Notes under the pieces: model-generated
Seen by the model: only the letters and a program-made list of their open reading frames with translations
Told to the model about the DNA's origin: nothing
The model's database searches: none
Position numbers and translations under genes: made by a program
Assembly: GCA_040757295.1 (NCBI GenBank)
Contig: JBFLXH010000003.1
Coordinates: forward strand, 1-64,000
Source: JAGXSE01 sp040757295
GTDB lineage: Bacteria; Bacillota; PH28-bin88
Length of the DNA stretch: 64,000 nt
Reading direction: 5' to 3'
Shown here: piece by piece, positions 1 to 8,718 of the stretch
Position numbering within the stretch: position 1 is the stretch's first letter
Layout: each line of letters opens with the position of its first letter

Positions 1-74
1 CCCAAGACCGTAAACACTTATTGTGAGGAATTAAGTATTTAATTATCAAAGATCAAAACTAAAGAGCAACTGCA

Positions 75-99
75 AATTTGGTATTATGTAAACCAAATT
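75..99. promoter_or_regulatory. Palindromic operator candidate upstream of hutH
   Basis: Perfect 8-bp inverted repeat AATTTGGT (75-82) and ACCAAATT (92-99) separated by 9 bases, ending 35 bases before the hutH start. It is positioned to act as a repressor or activator site for the histidine operon. No intrinsic terminator is visible between it and hutH, so HutP antitermination as in Bacillus is not evident here. No protein is identified that would bind it. Confidence 0.4.
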
Positions 100-134
100 C
101 TTAGCTACTCTTAGTATACAAGGGAGGAAGAGCG

Positions 135-1715
135 ATGAGCGGATTGATGGAAGCCGGGAATGAAGAACGCCCGTATCCTGTTTTTATCGACGGCGAATCC
201 TTACGGGTCGAGGACGTCGTCCGGGTGGCCAGGGACCGGTTCCCGGTCCAATTAAGCCAGGAAGCGTGCCAGAAAATCCTGAGGGCGTGGGAGACGTTAA
301 AAGCGCTCATTGATAACAGGCAAACCATCTACGGGGTTTCCACCGGATTTGGCAAATTGAGCTCTGTCTTCATATCAAAAGAGGAATCCCGCGAACTGCA
401 GAAGAATCTGATCATAAGCCATGCCTGCGGCGTAGGAAAGCCCTTCCCCGAGGAAGTGGTGCGGGCGATTATGCTACTCAGGGCCAATACCCTGGCGAAG
501 GGTTATTCCGGTGTCAGGCTGCCTGTGGTGGAAACCCTTGTCCACATGCTCAACAAGGGGGTCCACCCGGTGGTGCCCGAAAAGGGTTCCCTGGGCGCGA
601 GCGGCGACCTGGCGCCTCTGGCTCACATCGCTCTCGTGATGATCGGCCACGGTGAGGCTTATTTTCGGGGCCAGCGCCTGCCCGGCCGCAAGGCGATGCA
701 CATGGCGGGGATTCCGACCATCGATCCTGAGGGTAAAGACGGGCTGGGTTTGATCAACGGGACTCAGGTTATGTCAGCGTTGGGTGCTTTATGGGTAGAT
801 GAGGCTCAGACTCTTGCGGAAACAGCCAATATTGCCGCAGCCTTGACCTTCGAGGCTTTAATGGGCCTCTCCCAGGCGCTGGACCCCAGGGTTCACGCGG
901 TAAGGCCGCATCCCGGCCAGTCGGCCTGCGCGGCCTTCCTGCGGGCCATGCTGGAAGGAAGCACCTACGCTGGCCAGTCCGGCCGGGTGCAGGACGCCTA
1001 CTCGTTGCGCTGCGTGCCCCAGGTTCATGGCGCTTCGGTTGATGCGATCGGTTATGTCAAGAGAGTGATCCAGACCGAGATCAACTCGGTTACCGATAAC
1101 CCCCTCGTTTTTCCCGAGGACGGAGAAGTCGTATCCGGCGGGAATTTTCACGGGCAGCCCCTGGCAATCGCGATGGACCTGCTGGCCATTGCTATGTCCG
1201 AACTGGCGAACATCAGCGAACGGAGGATCGAGCGGATGGTCAATCCCCAGTTGAGCGGCCTGCCCCCGTTCCTCACTCCCCGGAGCGGGTTGAACTCGGG
1301 GTTGATGATCGCCCAGTATACCGCGGCGGCGCTAGTATCCGAAAACAAAATACTGGCTTCGCCTGCAAGCGTGGACTCCATTCCGACCTCCGCCAACCAG
1401 GAGGATCATGTCAGCATGGGAGCTATCGCCGCCCGAAAGGCGGGAGAGGTGCTGGAAAACCTGAGGCACGTGCTGGCCATTGAATTGATGTGCGCGGCAC
1501 AGGCTGTTGACCTGCAGGTTCTGGGAACCCTGGGCAGGGGGACCTCGGCCGCATACCGGGTAATCAGAGAAGTGATACCCAAGCTAGAAAGCGACCGGGT
1601 GATGTACACCGATGTACAGAAGGCAGAGGAACTATTGTCTACCAGGCGCCTCTTGCGGAGTGTGATCGAGGAGATCGGCGCGGCCAGCCGGGCTATAGGA
1701 GGGCAAAACACATGA
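135..1715 (+). CDS. hutH: Histidine ammonia-lyase
   Basis: Catalyses the first step of histidine breakdown, removing ammonia from L-histidine to give urocanate in the cytoplasm. The 526-aa length is normal for the family. The Ala155-Ser156-Gly157 triad inside GSLGASGDLAPLAH forms the MIO electrophile, and the N-terminal YGVSTGFG motif is also typical. ATG 135 follows GGGAGGAAG with good spacing. The stop overlaps the hutP start (ATGA), so the two genes are translationally coupled. It heads the operon hutH-hutP-hutU-hutI-ftcD. The identification is secure. Confidence 0.97.
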   Translation: MSGLMEAGNEERPYPVFIDGESLRVEDVVRVARDRFPVQLSQEACQKILRAWETLKALIDNRQTIYGVSTGFGKLSSVFISKEESRELQKNLIISHACGVGKPFPEEVVRAIMLLRANTLAKGYSGVRLPVVETLVHMLNKGVHPVVPEKGSLGASGDLAPLAHIALVMIGHGEAYFRGQRLPGRKAMHMAGIPTIDPEGKDGLGLINGTQVMSALGALWVDEAQTLAETANIAAALTFEALMGLSQALDPRVHAVRPHPGQSACAAFLRAMLEGSTYAGQSGRVQDAYSLRCVPQVHGASVDAIGYVKRVIQTEINSVTDNPLVFPEDGEVVSGGNFHGQPLAIAMDLLAIAMSELANISERRIERMVNPQLSGLPPFLTPRSGLNSGLMIAQYTAAALVSENKILASPASVDSIPTSANQEDHVSMGAIAARKAGEVLENLRHVLAIELMCAAQAVDLQVLGTLGRGTSAAYRVIREVIPKLESDRVMYTDVQKAEELLSTRRLLRSVIEEIGAASRAIGGQNT

Positions 1716-2155
1716 GTAACATTATCGGCATCGGCAAGCTGGCGGTCTTGCTGGTTGTCAGTTCCGGCGAGGACGAGCAGCGCTTGTTCAAGCAGGCGGA
1801 GGAAGCGGGTTTTAAGGTGTGCAAGGGCCGGGTGGGGTCCATGGAAGCGGAAAAAATCTTCGCGGCGGTGGAAACGGCGGCCAAAAGAAACGGACTAGTA
1901 CAGCCCCTTTATCGGGAGGAACACGCGCTTTACCACGCCGTGCTGGACGCCTTCCACGGGATCGGACGGGGACAATTGGCTTTGGGGAGTATTCTTCGAA
2001 GTGTGGGTTTGGTGTTCAGCATTGCCAGGGGGCCTCGCATCTCTGAAGATTATTCAGACGGTGAGTGGCTGGCTGTCGGTCTTTACGGTACCATCGGAGC
2101 TCCCGTCAAGGGATACGAACACGAGGCGATGGGTCTCGGTATTAACCATATTTGA
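1712..2155 (+). CDS. hutP: HutP-family histidine-responsive RNA-binding regulator
   Basis: A 147-aa protein that matches Bacillus HutP along its length: the RGRVGSME-like start, the HALYHAVLDAFHG segment that supplies histidine/metal-binding His residues, LYGTIGAPVKGYEHE, and the C-terminal GLGINHI. In Bacillus, HutP with L-histidine and Mg2+ binds NAG repeats in the hut leader and prevents termination. Here hutP is the second gene, not the first, and overlaps hutH by 4 bases. SD AGGAGGG lies 8 bases before ATG 1712. I do not see a classic terminator with NAG repeats before hutH or in the 110 bases before hutU, so its RNA target is unclear. Confidence 0.92.
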   Translation: MSNIIGIGKLAVLLVVSSGEDEQRLFKQAEEAGFKVCKGRVGSMEAEKIFAAVETAAKRNGLVQPLYREEHALYHAVLDAFHGIGRGQLALGSILRSVGLVFSIARGPRISEDYSDGEWLAVGLYGTIGAPVKGYEHEAMGLGINHI

Positions 2156-2265
2156 TTGCATTAATAGCGAGTTTCCTGCTTGCAACGGCCTGGGCTACAT
2201 GGGAGTGTATTTTCTCTGATTACATCAGTCTAAATAGGTGAAAGAAGCCAAGGAGGATGGGAAAC

Positions 2266-3951
2266 ATGACTCGAGAGATCAGCGCCCCGCGTGGTACTGA
2301 ATTGAGCTGCAAGGGCTGGATCCAGGAAGCGGCCATGCGCATGCTGATGAACAACCTGGACCCTGAGGTGGCGGAAAAGCCTGAAGACCTGATCGTATAC
2401 GGGGGTTCTGGCAAGGCGGCCCGCAACTGGGAGTGTTTTGAGGCCATTGTACGGACCTTGAAAGAACTGGAGAACGACGAGACGCTGCTGGTCCAGTCGG
2501 GGAAGCCGGTGGCGGTGTTTAAAACCCATATCAATGCTCCCCGGGTGCTCCTGGCCAACTCGCTGCTGGTACCTCGCTGGGCCACCTGGGAGCATTTCTG
2601 GGAACTGGAAAAGAAAGGGCTTATCATGTTCGGCCAGATGACTGCCGGGAGCTGGATCTACATCGGTAGCCAGGGCATCATCCAGGGGACCTATGAGACC
2701 CTGGCGGAACTGGCCCGGCAGCACTTTGGCGGCACCCTGAAAGGCAAGTTCGTCCTTACCGCCGGTATGGGAGGTATGAGCGGCGCCCAACCCCTGGCTG
2801 TGACCATGAACGACGGCGTTTGCCTGGATGTGGAGGTTGACCGGCAGCGCATCGAACGCCGCATCCGGCAAAGATTTTGTGACGTGATGACCGAAAGCCT
2901 GGACGAGGCGCTAAGGCTGGTGGGCGAGGCGCTAGAGCAGAAAAAAGCCCTGTCGGTGGGCCTGGTAGCCAATGCGGCGGACGTCTACCCGGAGTTGGTT
3001 CGCCGGGGCATTACCCCTGACGTCGTCACCGACCAGACCTCCGCCCATGACCCCCTGAACGGATACGTTCCCGCGGGGATTGGTTTCGAAGAGGCGCTGC
3101 GGCTGCGCCAGGACGATCCCGAAAAGTACAGGCGCATGGCCATGGAATCCATGGCGGTCCAGGTACGGGCCATGCTGGACATGCAAGAGCGGGGTGCGGT
3201 GGTTTTCGACTACGGCAACAACATCCGCGCCCAGGCTAAGGCCCAGGGGGTGGAGAACGCCTTCGACTTCCCCGGCTTTGTGCCGGCATACATCCGCCCG
3301 CTGTTCTGCGAGGGCAAGGGGCCCTTCCGGTGGGCCGCCCTGTCCGGGGACCCCGGGGATATTTACAAGACGGACGAGATAATTCTGAAGGAGTTCGCTT
3401 ACAACGAATCTTTATGTCGGTGGATCAAGATGGCGCAGGAGCGGATCGCCTTCCAGGGCCTGCCCGCCCGCATCTGCTGGCTGGGTTACGGCGAACGGGC
3501 ACGGTTCGGCCAGATCATCAACGACATGGTAGCCAGCGGGGAAATCAAGGCGCCCATCGTTATCGGCCGGGACCACCTGGACTGCGGTTCAGTCGCCTCA
3601 CCCAACCGGGAGACCGAGGCCATGAAGGACGGCAGCGACTCCATTGCCGACTGGCCGATTTTGAACGCCCTGATCAACGCGGTGGGCGGCGCTTCCTGGG
3701 TGTCGGTCCACCACGGCGGAGGGGTAGGTATCGGGTATGCCCTGCACGCCGGTATGGTGGTAGTGGCCGACGGTACCCCGGAAGCAGCGGAGAGGTTGCA
3801 GCGGGTGCTGACTACCGACCCCGGCATGGGCATTGCCCGCCACGCCGACGCCGGGTACGAGAAGGCCATCCAGGTGGCCAAGGAAAAAGGTGTCAAGATC
3901 CCCATGTTCAACTGGGTCTTGGCTTCAGAGGGGGATTGTGACCCCCGCTGA
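2266..3951 (+). CDS. hutU: Urocanate hydratase (urocanase)
   Basis: Hydrates urocanate to imidazolonepropionate using tightly bound NAD+. The 561-aa sequence carries family blocks such as YGGSGKAARNWECF, GGMSGAQPLA, DQTSAHDPLNGY and the C-terminal SVHHGGGVGIGYALHAG. The upstream ATG at 2257 lies inside the Shine-Dalgarno AAGGAGG, so ATG 2266 is the real start. The last 14 codons and the stop codon (3907-3951) are not native: they are encoded by a ~139-bp repeat also found at 26.9 and 58.9 kb, so the enzyme has an acquired tail FNWVLASEGDCDPR after KIPM. The conserved catalytic part is intact. Confidence 0.96.
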   Translation: MTREISAPRGTELSCKGWIQEAAMRMLMNNLDPEVAEKPEDLIVYGGSGKAARNWECFEAIVRTLKELENDETLLVQSGKPVAVFKTHINAPRVLLANSLLVPRWATWEHFWELEKKGLIMFGQMTAGSWIYIGSQGIIQGTYETLAELARQHFGGTLKGKFVLTAGMGGMSGAQPLAVTMNDGVCLDVEVDRQRIERRIRQRFCDVMTESLDEALRLVGEALEQKKALSVGLVANAADVYPELVRRGITPDVVTDQTSAHDPLNGYVPAGIGFEEALRLRQDDPEKYRRMAMESMAVQVRAMLDMQERGAVVFDYGNNIRAQAKAQGVENAFDFPGFVPAYIRPLFCEGKGPFRWAALSGDPGDIYKTDEIILKEFAYNESLCRWIKMAQERIAFQGLPARICWLGYGERARFGQIINDMVASGEIKAPIVIGRDHLDCGSVASPNRETEAMKDGSDSIADWPILNALINAVGGASWVSVHHGGGVGIGYALHAGMVVVADGTPEAAERLQRVLTTDPGMGIARHADAGYEKAIQVAKEKGVKIPMFNWVLASEGDCDPR

Positions 3952-4045
3952 AGCTTAGAGCCAGTTAATGCAATGGCGTAGCCGCTCTTATCCCACCGCT
4001 TTAAAGAAGCGGGGGTATTAGAGCGGGTAGCCATATGTGATAAAA
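3907..4045 (-). repeat. Palindrome-rich interspersed repeat, copy 1 (in hutU 3' end)
   Basis: A ~139-bp unit, inverted relative to the copies at 26861-27004 and 58827-58966. Read on the minus strand it starts TTTTATCACATATGGC, has a hairpin CCGCTT/AAGCGG region, then TTCAGCGGGGG-TCACAAT-CCCCCTCTGAA, and ends CAAGACCCAGTTGAA. Two stable hairpins near the ends and lack of coding capacity suggest a non-autonomous IS200/IS605-type end element (PATE/MITE); that assignment is inference. It replaces the hutU stop region and separates hutU from hutI. Confidence 0.8.
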
Positions 4046-4066
4046 TAGGCAGAAGGTGATGGTAAA

Positions 4067-5344
4067 ATGGCGGAGAAACCCTTAGTGGATCTGCTCCTTT
4101 TGCACGCCGGGCAGTTGGTCACCGTGGCCGGGGCCTCGGCTAGCCCCAAACGGGGCGCGGAGATGACCCAAATCGGCGTAATCGAAGACGGGGCGGTGGC
4201 GGTTAGAGGCGGTGTCATCGTTGCCGTAGGCACCACCCGGGAAGTGCTGGCAAAGGTGGAGAGCTACCTGGATACCAGGGTGGTTGACGCAGGCGGAAAG
4301 GTGGTGCTGCCGGGGCTGGTGGACCCCCACACCCACCTGGTCTTTGCCGGTTCCCGGGAGCATGAGCTGGAACTGAAGCTTAGAGGGATGGGATACCTGG
4401 ACATCTTGAAGGCGGGCGGGGGAATCTTAAGCACCGTCCGGGCCGCCAGGGCAGCCGGTAAAGAGGAACTGGTGCTCATCGGCCGCAAGTACCTGGACCA
4501 GGTGCTCTCCCAGGGCACCACCACTGCCGAGGTAAAAAGCGGTTACGGCCTGACCCTGGAGGACGAGATCAAAACCCTGGAGGTGATCCGGGAGCTGGAC
4601 CGGTCTCACCCGGTGGACCTGGTCCCCACCTTTTTGGGGGCCCACGCGATTCCAGAGGAATACAACAGGGGTAACCCGGAAGGGTACGTCAACCTGGTGG
4701 TGGAAGAAATGCTTCCCGCAGTGGCCCGGGAGGGGCTGGCGGAGTTTTGCGACGTCTTCTGCGAGGAGGGCGTCTTCTCCGTCGAGCAGTCCCGCCGCAT
4801 CCTCCTGGCCGCCAAAGAGAAAGGGTTCAAGCTGAAGATCCACGCCGACGAGATCGTTTCTTTGGGCGGCGGGGAACTGGCGGCGGAGGTGGGCGCCGTG
4901 TCCGCCGATCATTTGATGGCGGTTTCCGATCAAGGGATTGAACAAATGGCCCGAAATGGCACCATCGCGGTTTTATTACCCGCCACCACCTTCTGCCTGA
5001 TGGGCAAACAGTATGCCCCCGCCAGGAAGATGCTTGAAAAGGGATTGCCGGTGGCCCTGGCCAGCGATTTCAACCCCGGCAGTTCCCCTGTCAACTCCCT
5101 GCAGGTGGTGATGGGCATCGCCTGCCGGCAGCTCAAGATGACCCCGGCGGAGGTCATTTCAGCGGTCACCATCAACGCCGCCCACGCCATCGGCAAGGCG
5201 GCGGAGGTAGGCAGCATCGAGGTAGGTAAAAAAGCCGACCTGGTGGTCTTTGACGCCCCCACGTACCAGTACCTGCCGTACCGCTTCGGCACCAACCTGG
5301 TAGAGACCGTTATCAAAGCTGGACAAATAGTTGTAGGAGGCTAG
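4067..5344 (+). CDS. hutI: Imidazolonepropionase
   Basis: Hydrolyses 4-imidazolone-5-propionate to N-formimino-L-glutamate. A 425-aa amidohydrolase-superfamily enzyme with the DPHTHLVFAG metal-binding motif near residue 85, KIHADE in the barrel and the SDFNPGSSP substrate region. ATG 4067 follows AGAAGGTGA. The stop is 2 bases before ftcD, so the genes are coupled. The upstream repeat between hutU and hutI contains hairpins that could lower expression of the distal genes. Confidence 0.96.
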   Translation: MAEKPLVDLLLLHAGQLVTVAGASASPKRGAEMTQIGVIEDGAVAVRGGVIVAVGTTREVLAKVESYLDTRVVDAGGKVVLPGLVDPHTHLVFAGSREHELELKLRGMGYLDILKAGGGILSTVRAARAAGKEELVLIGRKYLDQVLSQGTTTAEVKSGYGLTLEDEIKTLEVIRELDRSHPVDLVPTFLGAHAIPEEYNRGNPEGYVNLVVEEMLPAVAREGLAEFCDVFCEEGVFSVEQSRRILLAAKEKGFKLKIHADEIVSLGGGELAAEVGAVSADHLMAVSDQGIEQMARNGTIAVLLPATTFCLMGKQYAPARKMLEKGLPVALASDFNPGSSPVNSLQVVMGIACRQLKMTPAEVISAVTINAAHAIGKAAEVGSIEVGKKADLVVFDAPTYQYLPYRFGTNLVETVIKAGQIVVGG

Positions 5345-5346
5345 AC

Positions 5347-6243
5347 ATGAGTAAACTGGTCGAGTGTATTCCCAACTTCAGTGAGGGCCGCCGTCCGGAA
5401 GTCATTCAACAGATCCTTAACGTGATACAGGGGGTAGAAGCAGTCAAGCTTTTGGACCATTCTTCCGACCAGAGCCACAACAGGTCGGTGGTCACCTTCG
5501 TGGGAGAGCCCCAGGCCGTTAAACGGGCCGCCTTCCTGGCGGTTAAAAAAGCTCAAGAACTCATCAACATGGAAGAGCACCGGGGAGAACACCCCCGCAT
5601 GGGAGCCACAGACGTTATCCCCTTTGTCCCTATCGCCGGTATAACCATGGAAGATTGCGTAGAACTGGCCCGGGAACTGGGCCGGGAGATCGGTGAAAAG
5701 CTGGAGATCCCGGTCTACCTGTACGAAGCGGCTGCCACCCGCCCCGAGCGGAAAAGCCTCCCCAACGTCCGCAAGGGAGAATTCGAAGGGCTCAAGGAAA
5801 CCATCCACCTGCCGGAACGGCAGCCAGACTTCGGGCCCGCCAGGGTACACCCCACCGCCGGCGCTACTGCCGTAGGGGCCCGGCCGCCGCTCATCGCCTA
5901 CAACATCAACTTGAGCACCTCCGATGTCAACGTCGCCAAGGCCATCGCCAGGGCCATCCGCGGGTCTAGCGGCGGCTACCGGAGCATTAAGGCTCTGGGA
6001 GTGATGCTGGAAGACAAAAACGTCGCCCAGGTGACCATCAACGTGTGCAACTTCCGGGAGGTACCCCTGCACCGGGTCTTTGAAACGGTGAAGAGCGAGG
6101 CGTCCCGCTGCGGCGTGAGCATCATTGGCAGCGAAATCGTGGGACTGGTGCCCATGGAGGCGTTGGTGGAAGCCGCCGAGTTTTACCTCCGGCTGGAGAA
6201 CTTCCAGCGGGGGCAGGTACTGGAGACCAGGCTCAACGAATAG
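5347..6243 (+). CDS. ftcD: Glutamate formimidoyltransferase
   Basis: Transfers the formimino group from formiminoglutamate to tetrahydrofolate, releasing glutamate; this is the anaerobic/clostridial branch of histidine degradation. The 298-aa protein has the N-terminal LVECIPNFSEGR signature, DHSSDQSHNRSV, and HPRMGATDVIPFVP with the catalytic His region. It is the transferase-only form, without the fused cyclodeaminase of mammals. SD GTAGGAGG overlaps the hutI stop. The next enzyme, the cyclodeaminase, is only a remnant here. Confidence 0.95.
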   Translation: MSKLVECIPNFSEGRRPEVIQQILNVIQGVEAVKLLDHSSDQSHNRSVVTFVGEPQAVKRAAFLAVKKAQELINMEEHRGEHPRMGATDVIPFVPIAGITMEDCVELARELGREIGEKLEIPVYLYEAAATRPERKSLPNVRKGEFEGLKETIHLPERQPDFGPARVHPTAGATAVGARPPLIAYNINLSTSDVNVAKAIARAIRGSSGGYRSIKALGVMLEDKNVAQVTINVCNFREVPLHRVFETVKSEASRCGVSIIGSEIVGLVPMEALVEAAEFYLRLENFQRGQVLETRLNE

Positions 6244-6249
6244 TGGCCA

Positions 6250-6477
6250 GTGCCCAGCTTCCAGCGGTTAGTTCTTGGTATTACTTTTAGGTCCCTTTTA
6301 CTGACCAAAGGGACCGATAAAGAGAAGCAGCAGCGCTCCCGGGCCATTCAGGAGGCGCTGAAGCAGGCCGCCCTGCTGCCGCTGGAGGTGGCCCGGCACT
6401 GTCTAGTGGTGATGGAATTGAGAAAGACCGCCGTCACTCTGGGTAACCCCAACGCTCTATCCATGCGTCAGAGCTGA
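6250..6477 (+). pseudogene. Remnant of formiminotetrahydrofolate cyclodeaminase (fchA)
   Basis: From about base 6300 the translation reads GTDKEKQQRSRAIQEALKQ, then LPLEVARHCLVVMEL and GNPNALS. This corresponds to the middle of FchA/cyclodeaminase proteins (usually about 200 aa), but the N-terminal part and everything after SMRQS are missing. It lies 7 bases after ftcD, where an intact fchA would be expected. A deletion remnant is the simplest reading. A functional copy would have to be elsewhere, or the formimino-THF is handled by another enzyme. Confidence 0.75.
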
Positions 6478-6499
6478 GTAGGCCTGGATCCGATGGCAA

Positions 6500-6530
6500 C
6501 AAAAAAACAGAAGCCGCAGGGCTTCTGGGA
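6500..6530 (-). terminator. Intrinsic terminator for the minus-strand methyltransferase
   Basis: On the minus strand CAGAAGCC-CTGC-GGCTTCTG is followed by a run of seven T, a classic Rho-independent terminator just after the stop at 6552. The hairpin may also help end the converging hut transcript. Confidence 0.8.
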
Positions 6531-6551
6531 TTATGGAAAAAGCCTTTTCCC

Positions 6552-7235
6552 TTAACGGGACAGCAGGAAAATATAGCGATAGCAGTCCCCTTTACTATTT
6601 TCCATCGTGAACCGGCAAGGGTTCTCCCGCGCAGTTTGCAGCAGTTTTTGATATTCCTGGGAAAAAGGCACCGTCAGTTCACAGATGCGGGTGGCATACC
6701 AAAAATCCAGGTTAACGTTGGGGATGACGGAAACTTTGCCAGGCGATGCCACCCGCCCAACAATTCTTTCCACATCACTCTTTTCGGGCAAGCCGTGTTT
6801 TTTATGTTCCACCAGCCACTTGTTTTCGTGACCGAACTTGTGCTGGTAAGCCGTATTATACCTTTCCTCATGGGCCATGGCCTGCCGACCGCAGGGCACG
6901 CCACAGATCACGCATTTTCGGGCAACCCGCCACATTTCCCGCAAAGCCCTTTCCCTTTCTCCTGGCGGCAGGTGTTCCAGCACATCAACCGATATAACGA
7001 AGTCAAAACTCAAGCCAGGAAAGGGAAGTGAGGTGGCAGTACCAATTCGTGGCTCTAAATAGGGAGAAACCGGCGGAGGAAAGCTGGTGTCCAGAGCCAC
7101 CACCCGGCGCCGGTAAAAACGGGTAATCCCATAAGACCCGCTGCCCACTTCCAGGATACTGGCCGCTTTTTGGCGCTGTAGGCATTCCACCAGCGGGGCA
7201 TAACGCATCAATAAATCCAGGTCCAACTCCACCAC
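6552..7235 (-). CDS. SAM-dependent methyltransferase (class I, Methyltransf_11-like)
   Basis: A 227-aa Rossmann methyltransferase: motif I ILEVGSGSYG near residue 27, VALDTS as motif II, and FDFVISVDVLEHLPPGERE as the motif-IV/post region. The substrate is unknown. It is transcribed away from the glycosyltransferase at 7868 and sits beside other GT/methyltransferase genes, so a role in decorating a cell-surface glycan is plausible. The annotated start is a GTG with an overlapping SD-like GGAG; the exact start is uncertain. The C-terminal half after the fold is not recognised. Confidence 0.8.
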   Translation of the reverse strand: MVELDLDLLMRYAPLVECLQRQKAASILEVGSGSYGITRFYRRRVVALDTSFPPPVSPYLEPRIGTATSLPFPGLSFDFVISVDVLEHLPPGERERALREMWRVARKCVICGVPCGRQAMAHEERYNTAYQHKFGHENKWLVEHKKHGLPEKSDVERIVGRVASPGKVSVIPNVNLDFWYATRICELTVPFSQEYQKLLQTARENPCRFTMENSKGDCYRYIFLLSR

Positions 7236-7867
7236 TCCAGTTTTGCATCATCATGATTTTTGAAGGAATAACCAATAGCTTTCCCTGGTATTGCCGACCT
7301 TCACGGCATTTAGCTCCTCAAACAACTATGCGCGGCTGAGCGTCAGCCGGTGCTTATGGAATGAAGCCGCCGGTCGTACCGTCCGGCTGCTCAGGGCAAC
7401 CAGGGTTTAACTGCAGCCCGGGAAATGGGTCTATTTTCTCCCCGGGCACAATTCCTGTTTTTTGAAACCCTAATAATTCATTATATGTAAGGGATCAGCC
7501 ATTTGGTGCCACGGCTGTTCCTTCTTCTGGGCACAAGGCCCGCAAGACGAAGCACACCGGGGAGGACCTAACCTCCCCGTCATGCATATATTGGAGATAT
7601 AGGAAAAAGCCGGAGCCGGCCAAGGAAGGAAGAATGCCATGGGATCAGGCTTGACCAGCATCAACGTTCTAACTTTGAACTTCGATTACCAACTTGATCC
7701 CGGTTTTCTCCGGCTGCGGCTCCGGACAAGCCTGCCGTAAGAGTAACCTGTCGACCAAGGAATGCATATATTGGTTTTAGATGGCACAAAATGCTTAAGT
7801 CTCCTGATGCCCTGGCCATTTGGCTTCACTTCGCCTTTTGAGCGGTCATCCTGAAAGGATGGGTTGC
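7236..7867. other. Divergent intergenic region with a 13-bp direct repeat
   Basis: About 630 bases between divergent genes with no convincing coding sequence. It contains the exact repeat ATGCATATATTGG at 7582-7594 and 7762-7774, 180 bases apart, and a hairpin GCCCGGG...CCCGGGC near 7410-7445. These could be promoter or operator elements for the glycan genes. No known RNA family is recognised. Confidence 0.5.
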
Positions 7868-8692
7868 ATGATGCCTCCAAACACCGGCTCGGCAATTTTG
7901 GCTTCAGTGATAATCCCTGTTTATAACGGGCTGGCTTATACCAGGCAGTGCCTGCAAGCCCTGCGGAGCAACACCAGCGGAGTAACATACGAGGTCTACG
8001 AGGTCATGGTCATCAACAACGCGTCAACAGACGGTACCGGAGAGTATCTCCATCGCTTGAGGCCCGACGTAAGGGTGCTCACCAACCAGACAAATTTGGG
8101 CTTTGCCAAGGCCTGCAACCAGGGGGCCAGAGCCGCCCGGGGGCAGTACCTGGTTTTCTTAAACAACGATACCATTCCCCAGCCCGGCTGGCTGACAGCC
8201 ATGGTGGCGGTAGCCCGGCGCTGCCCATGCATTGGGGTAGTGGGCAGTAAGCTGCTGTACCCTGACGGGCGGGTTCAGCATGCGGGAGTAGTGATCCGGC
8301 AGGAACACCCTATAGGTACCCGGCACATTTACAGGGGATACCCGGCCAGTGCTCCTCAGGTCAATAAAGAACGGGATTTCCAGGTGGTAACCGGCGCCTG
8401 CATGCTGGTGCGGCGGAGCGTGTTTGAGCAGTTAAATGGCTTTGACGAAGGCTATATAAACAGCTACGAGGACGTAGACTTCTGCCTGCGGGTGCGCCAG
8501 GCAGGATGGCGAGTGGTTTATACACCAAGGAGCGTGTTGTTCCACTACGAGTCGGCCACAGAGGGCCGGCACCTGAAAGACGTGGAAAATTTTCAGCGGT
8601 TGAACGCCCAGTGGGCCGGAAAAATCAAGGCTGACGCCCACCTTTACTACCAGGCCGACTCAACCTCGCCCCCACACCCTAAAGTATTTTAG
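7868..8692 (+). CDS. Glycosyltransferase family 2
   Basis: GT-A fold glycosyltransferase that would transfer a sugar from a nucleotide-sugar donor. Seen in sequence: ASVIIPVYNGLAYTRQCL at the N-terminus, VINNASTDGT, the NLGFAKACNQG block and LVFLNNDT with the metal-binding DxT variant, then SYEDVDFCLRVRQAGW as the acceptor-site ED motif. ATG 7868 is preferred because AAAGGA lies 8 bases upstream; upstream ATGs at 7820 and 7859 lack a properly spaced SD. It is a close paralog of the gene at 21827, on the other side of the inserted element. Confidence 0.9.
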   Translation: MMPPNTGSAILASVIIPVYNGLAYTRQCLQALRSNTSGVTYEVYEVMVINNASTDGTGEYLHRLRPDVRVLTNQTNLGFAKACNQGARAARGQYLVFLNNDTIPQPGWLTAMVAVARRCPCIGVVGSKLLYPDGRVQHAGVVIRQEHPIGTRHIYRGYPASAPQVNKERDFQVVTGACMLVRRSVFEQLNGFDEGYINSYEDVDFCLRVRQAGWRVVYTPRSVLFHYESATEGRHLKDVENFQRLNAQWAGKIKADAHLYYQADSTSPPHPKVF

Positions 8693-8718
8693 CCTTCGCT
8701 TTTGAGAGGAGAATAAGA

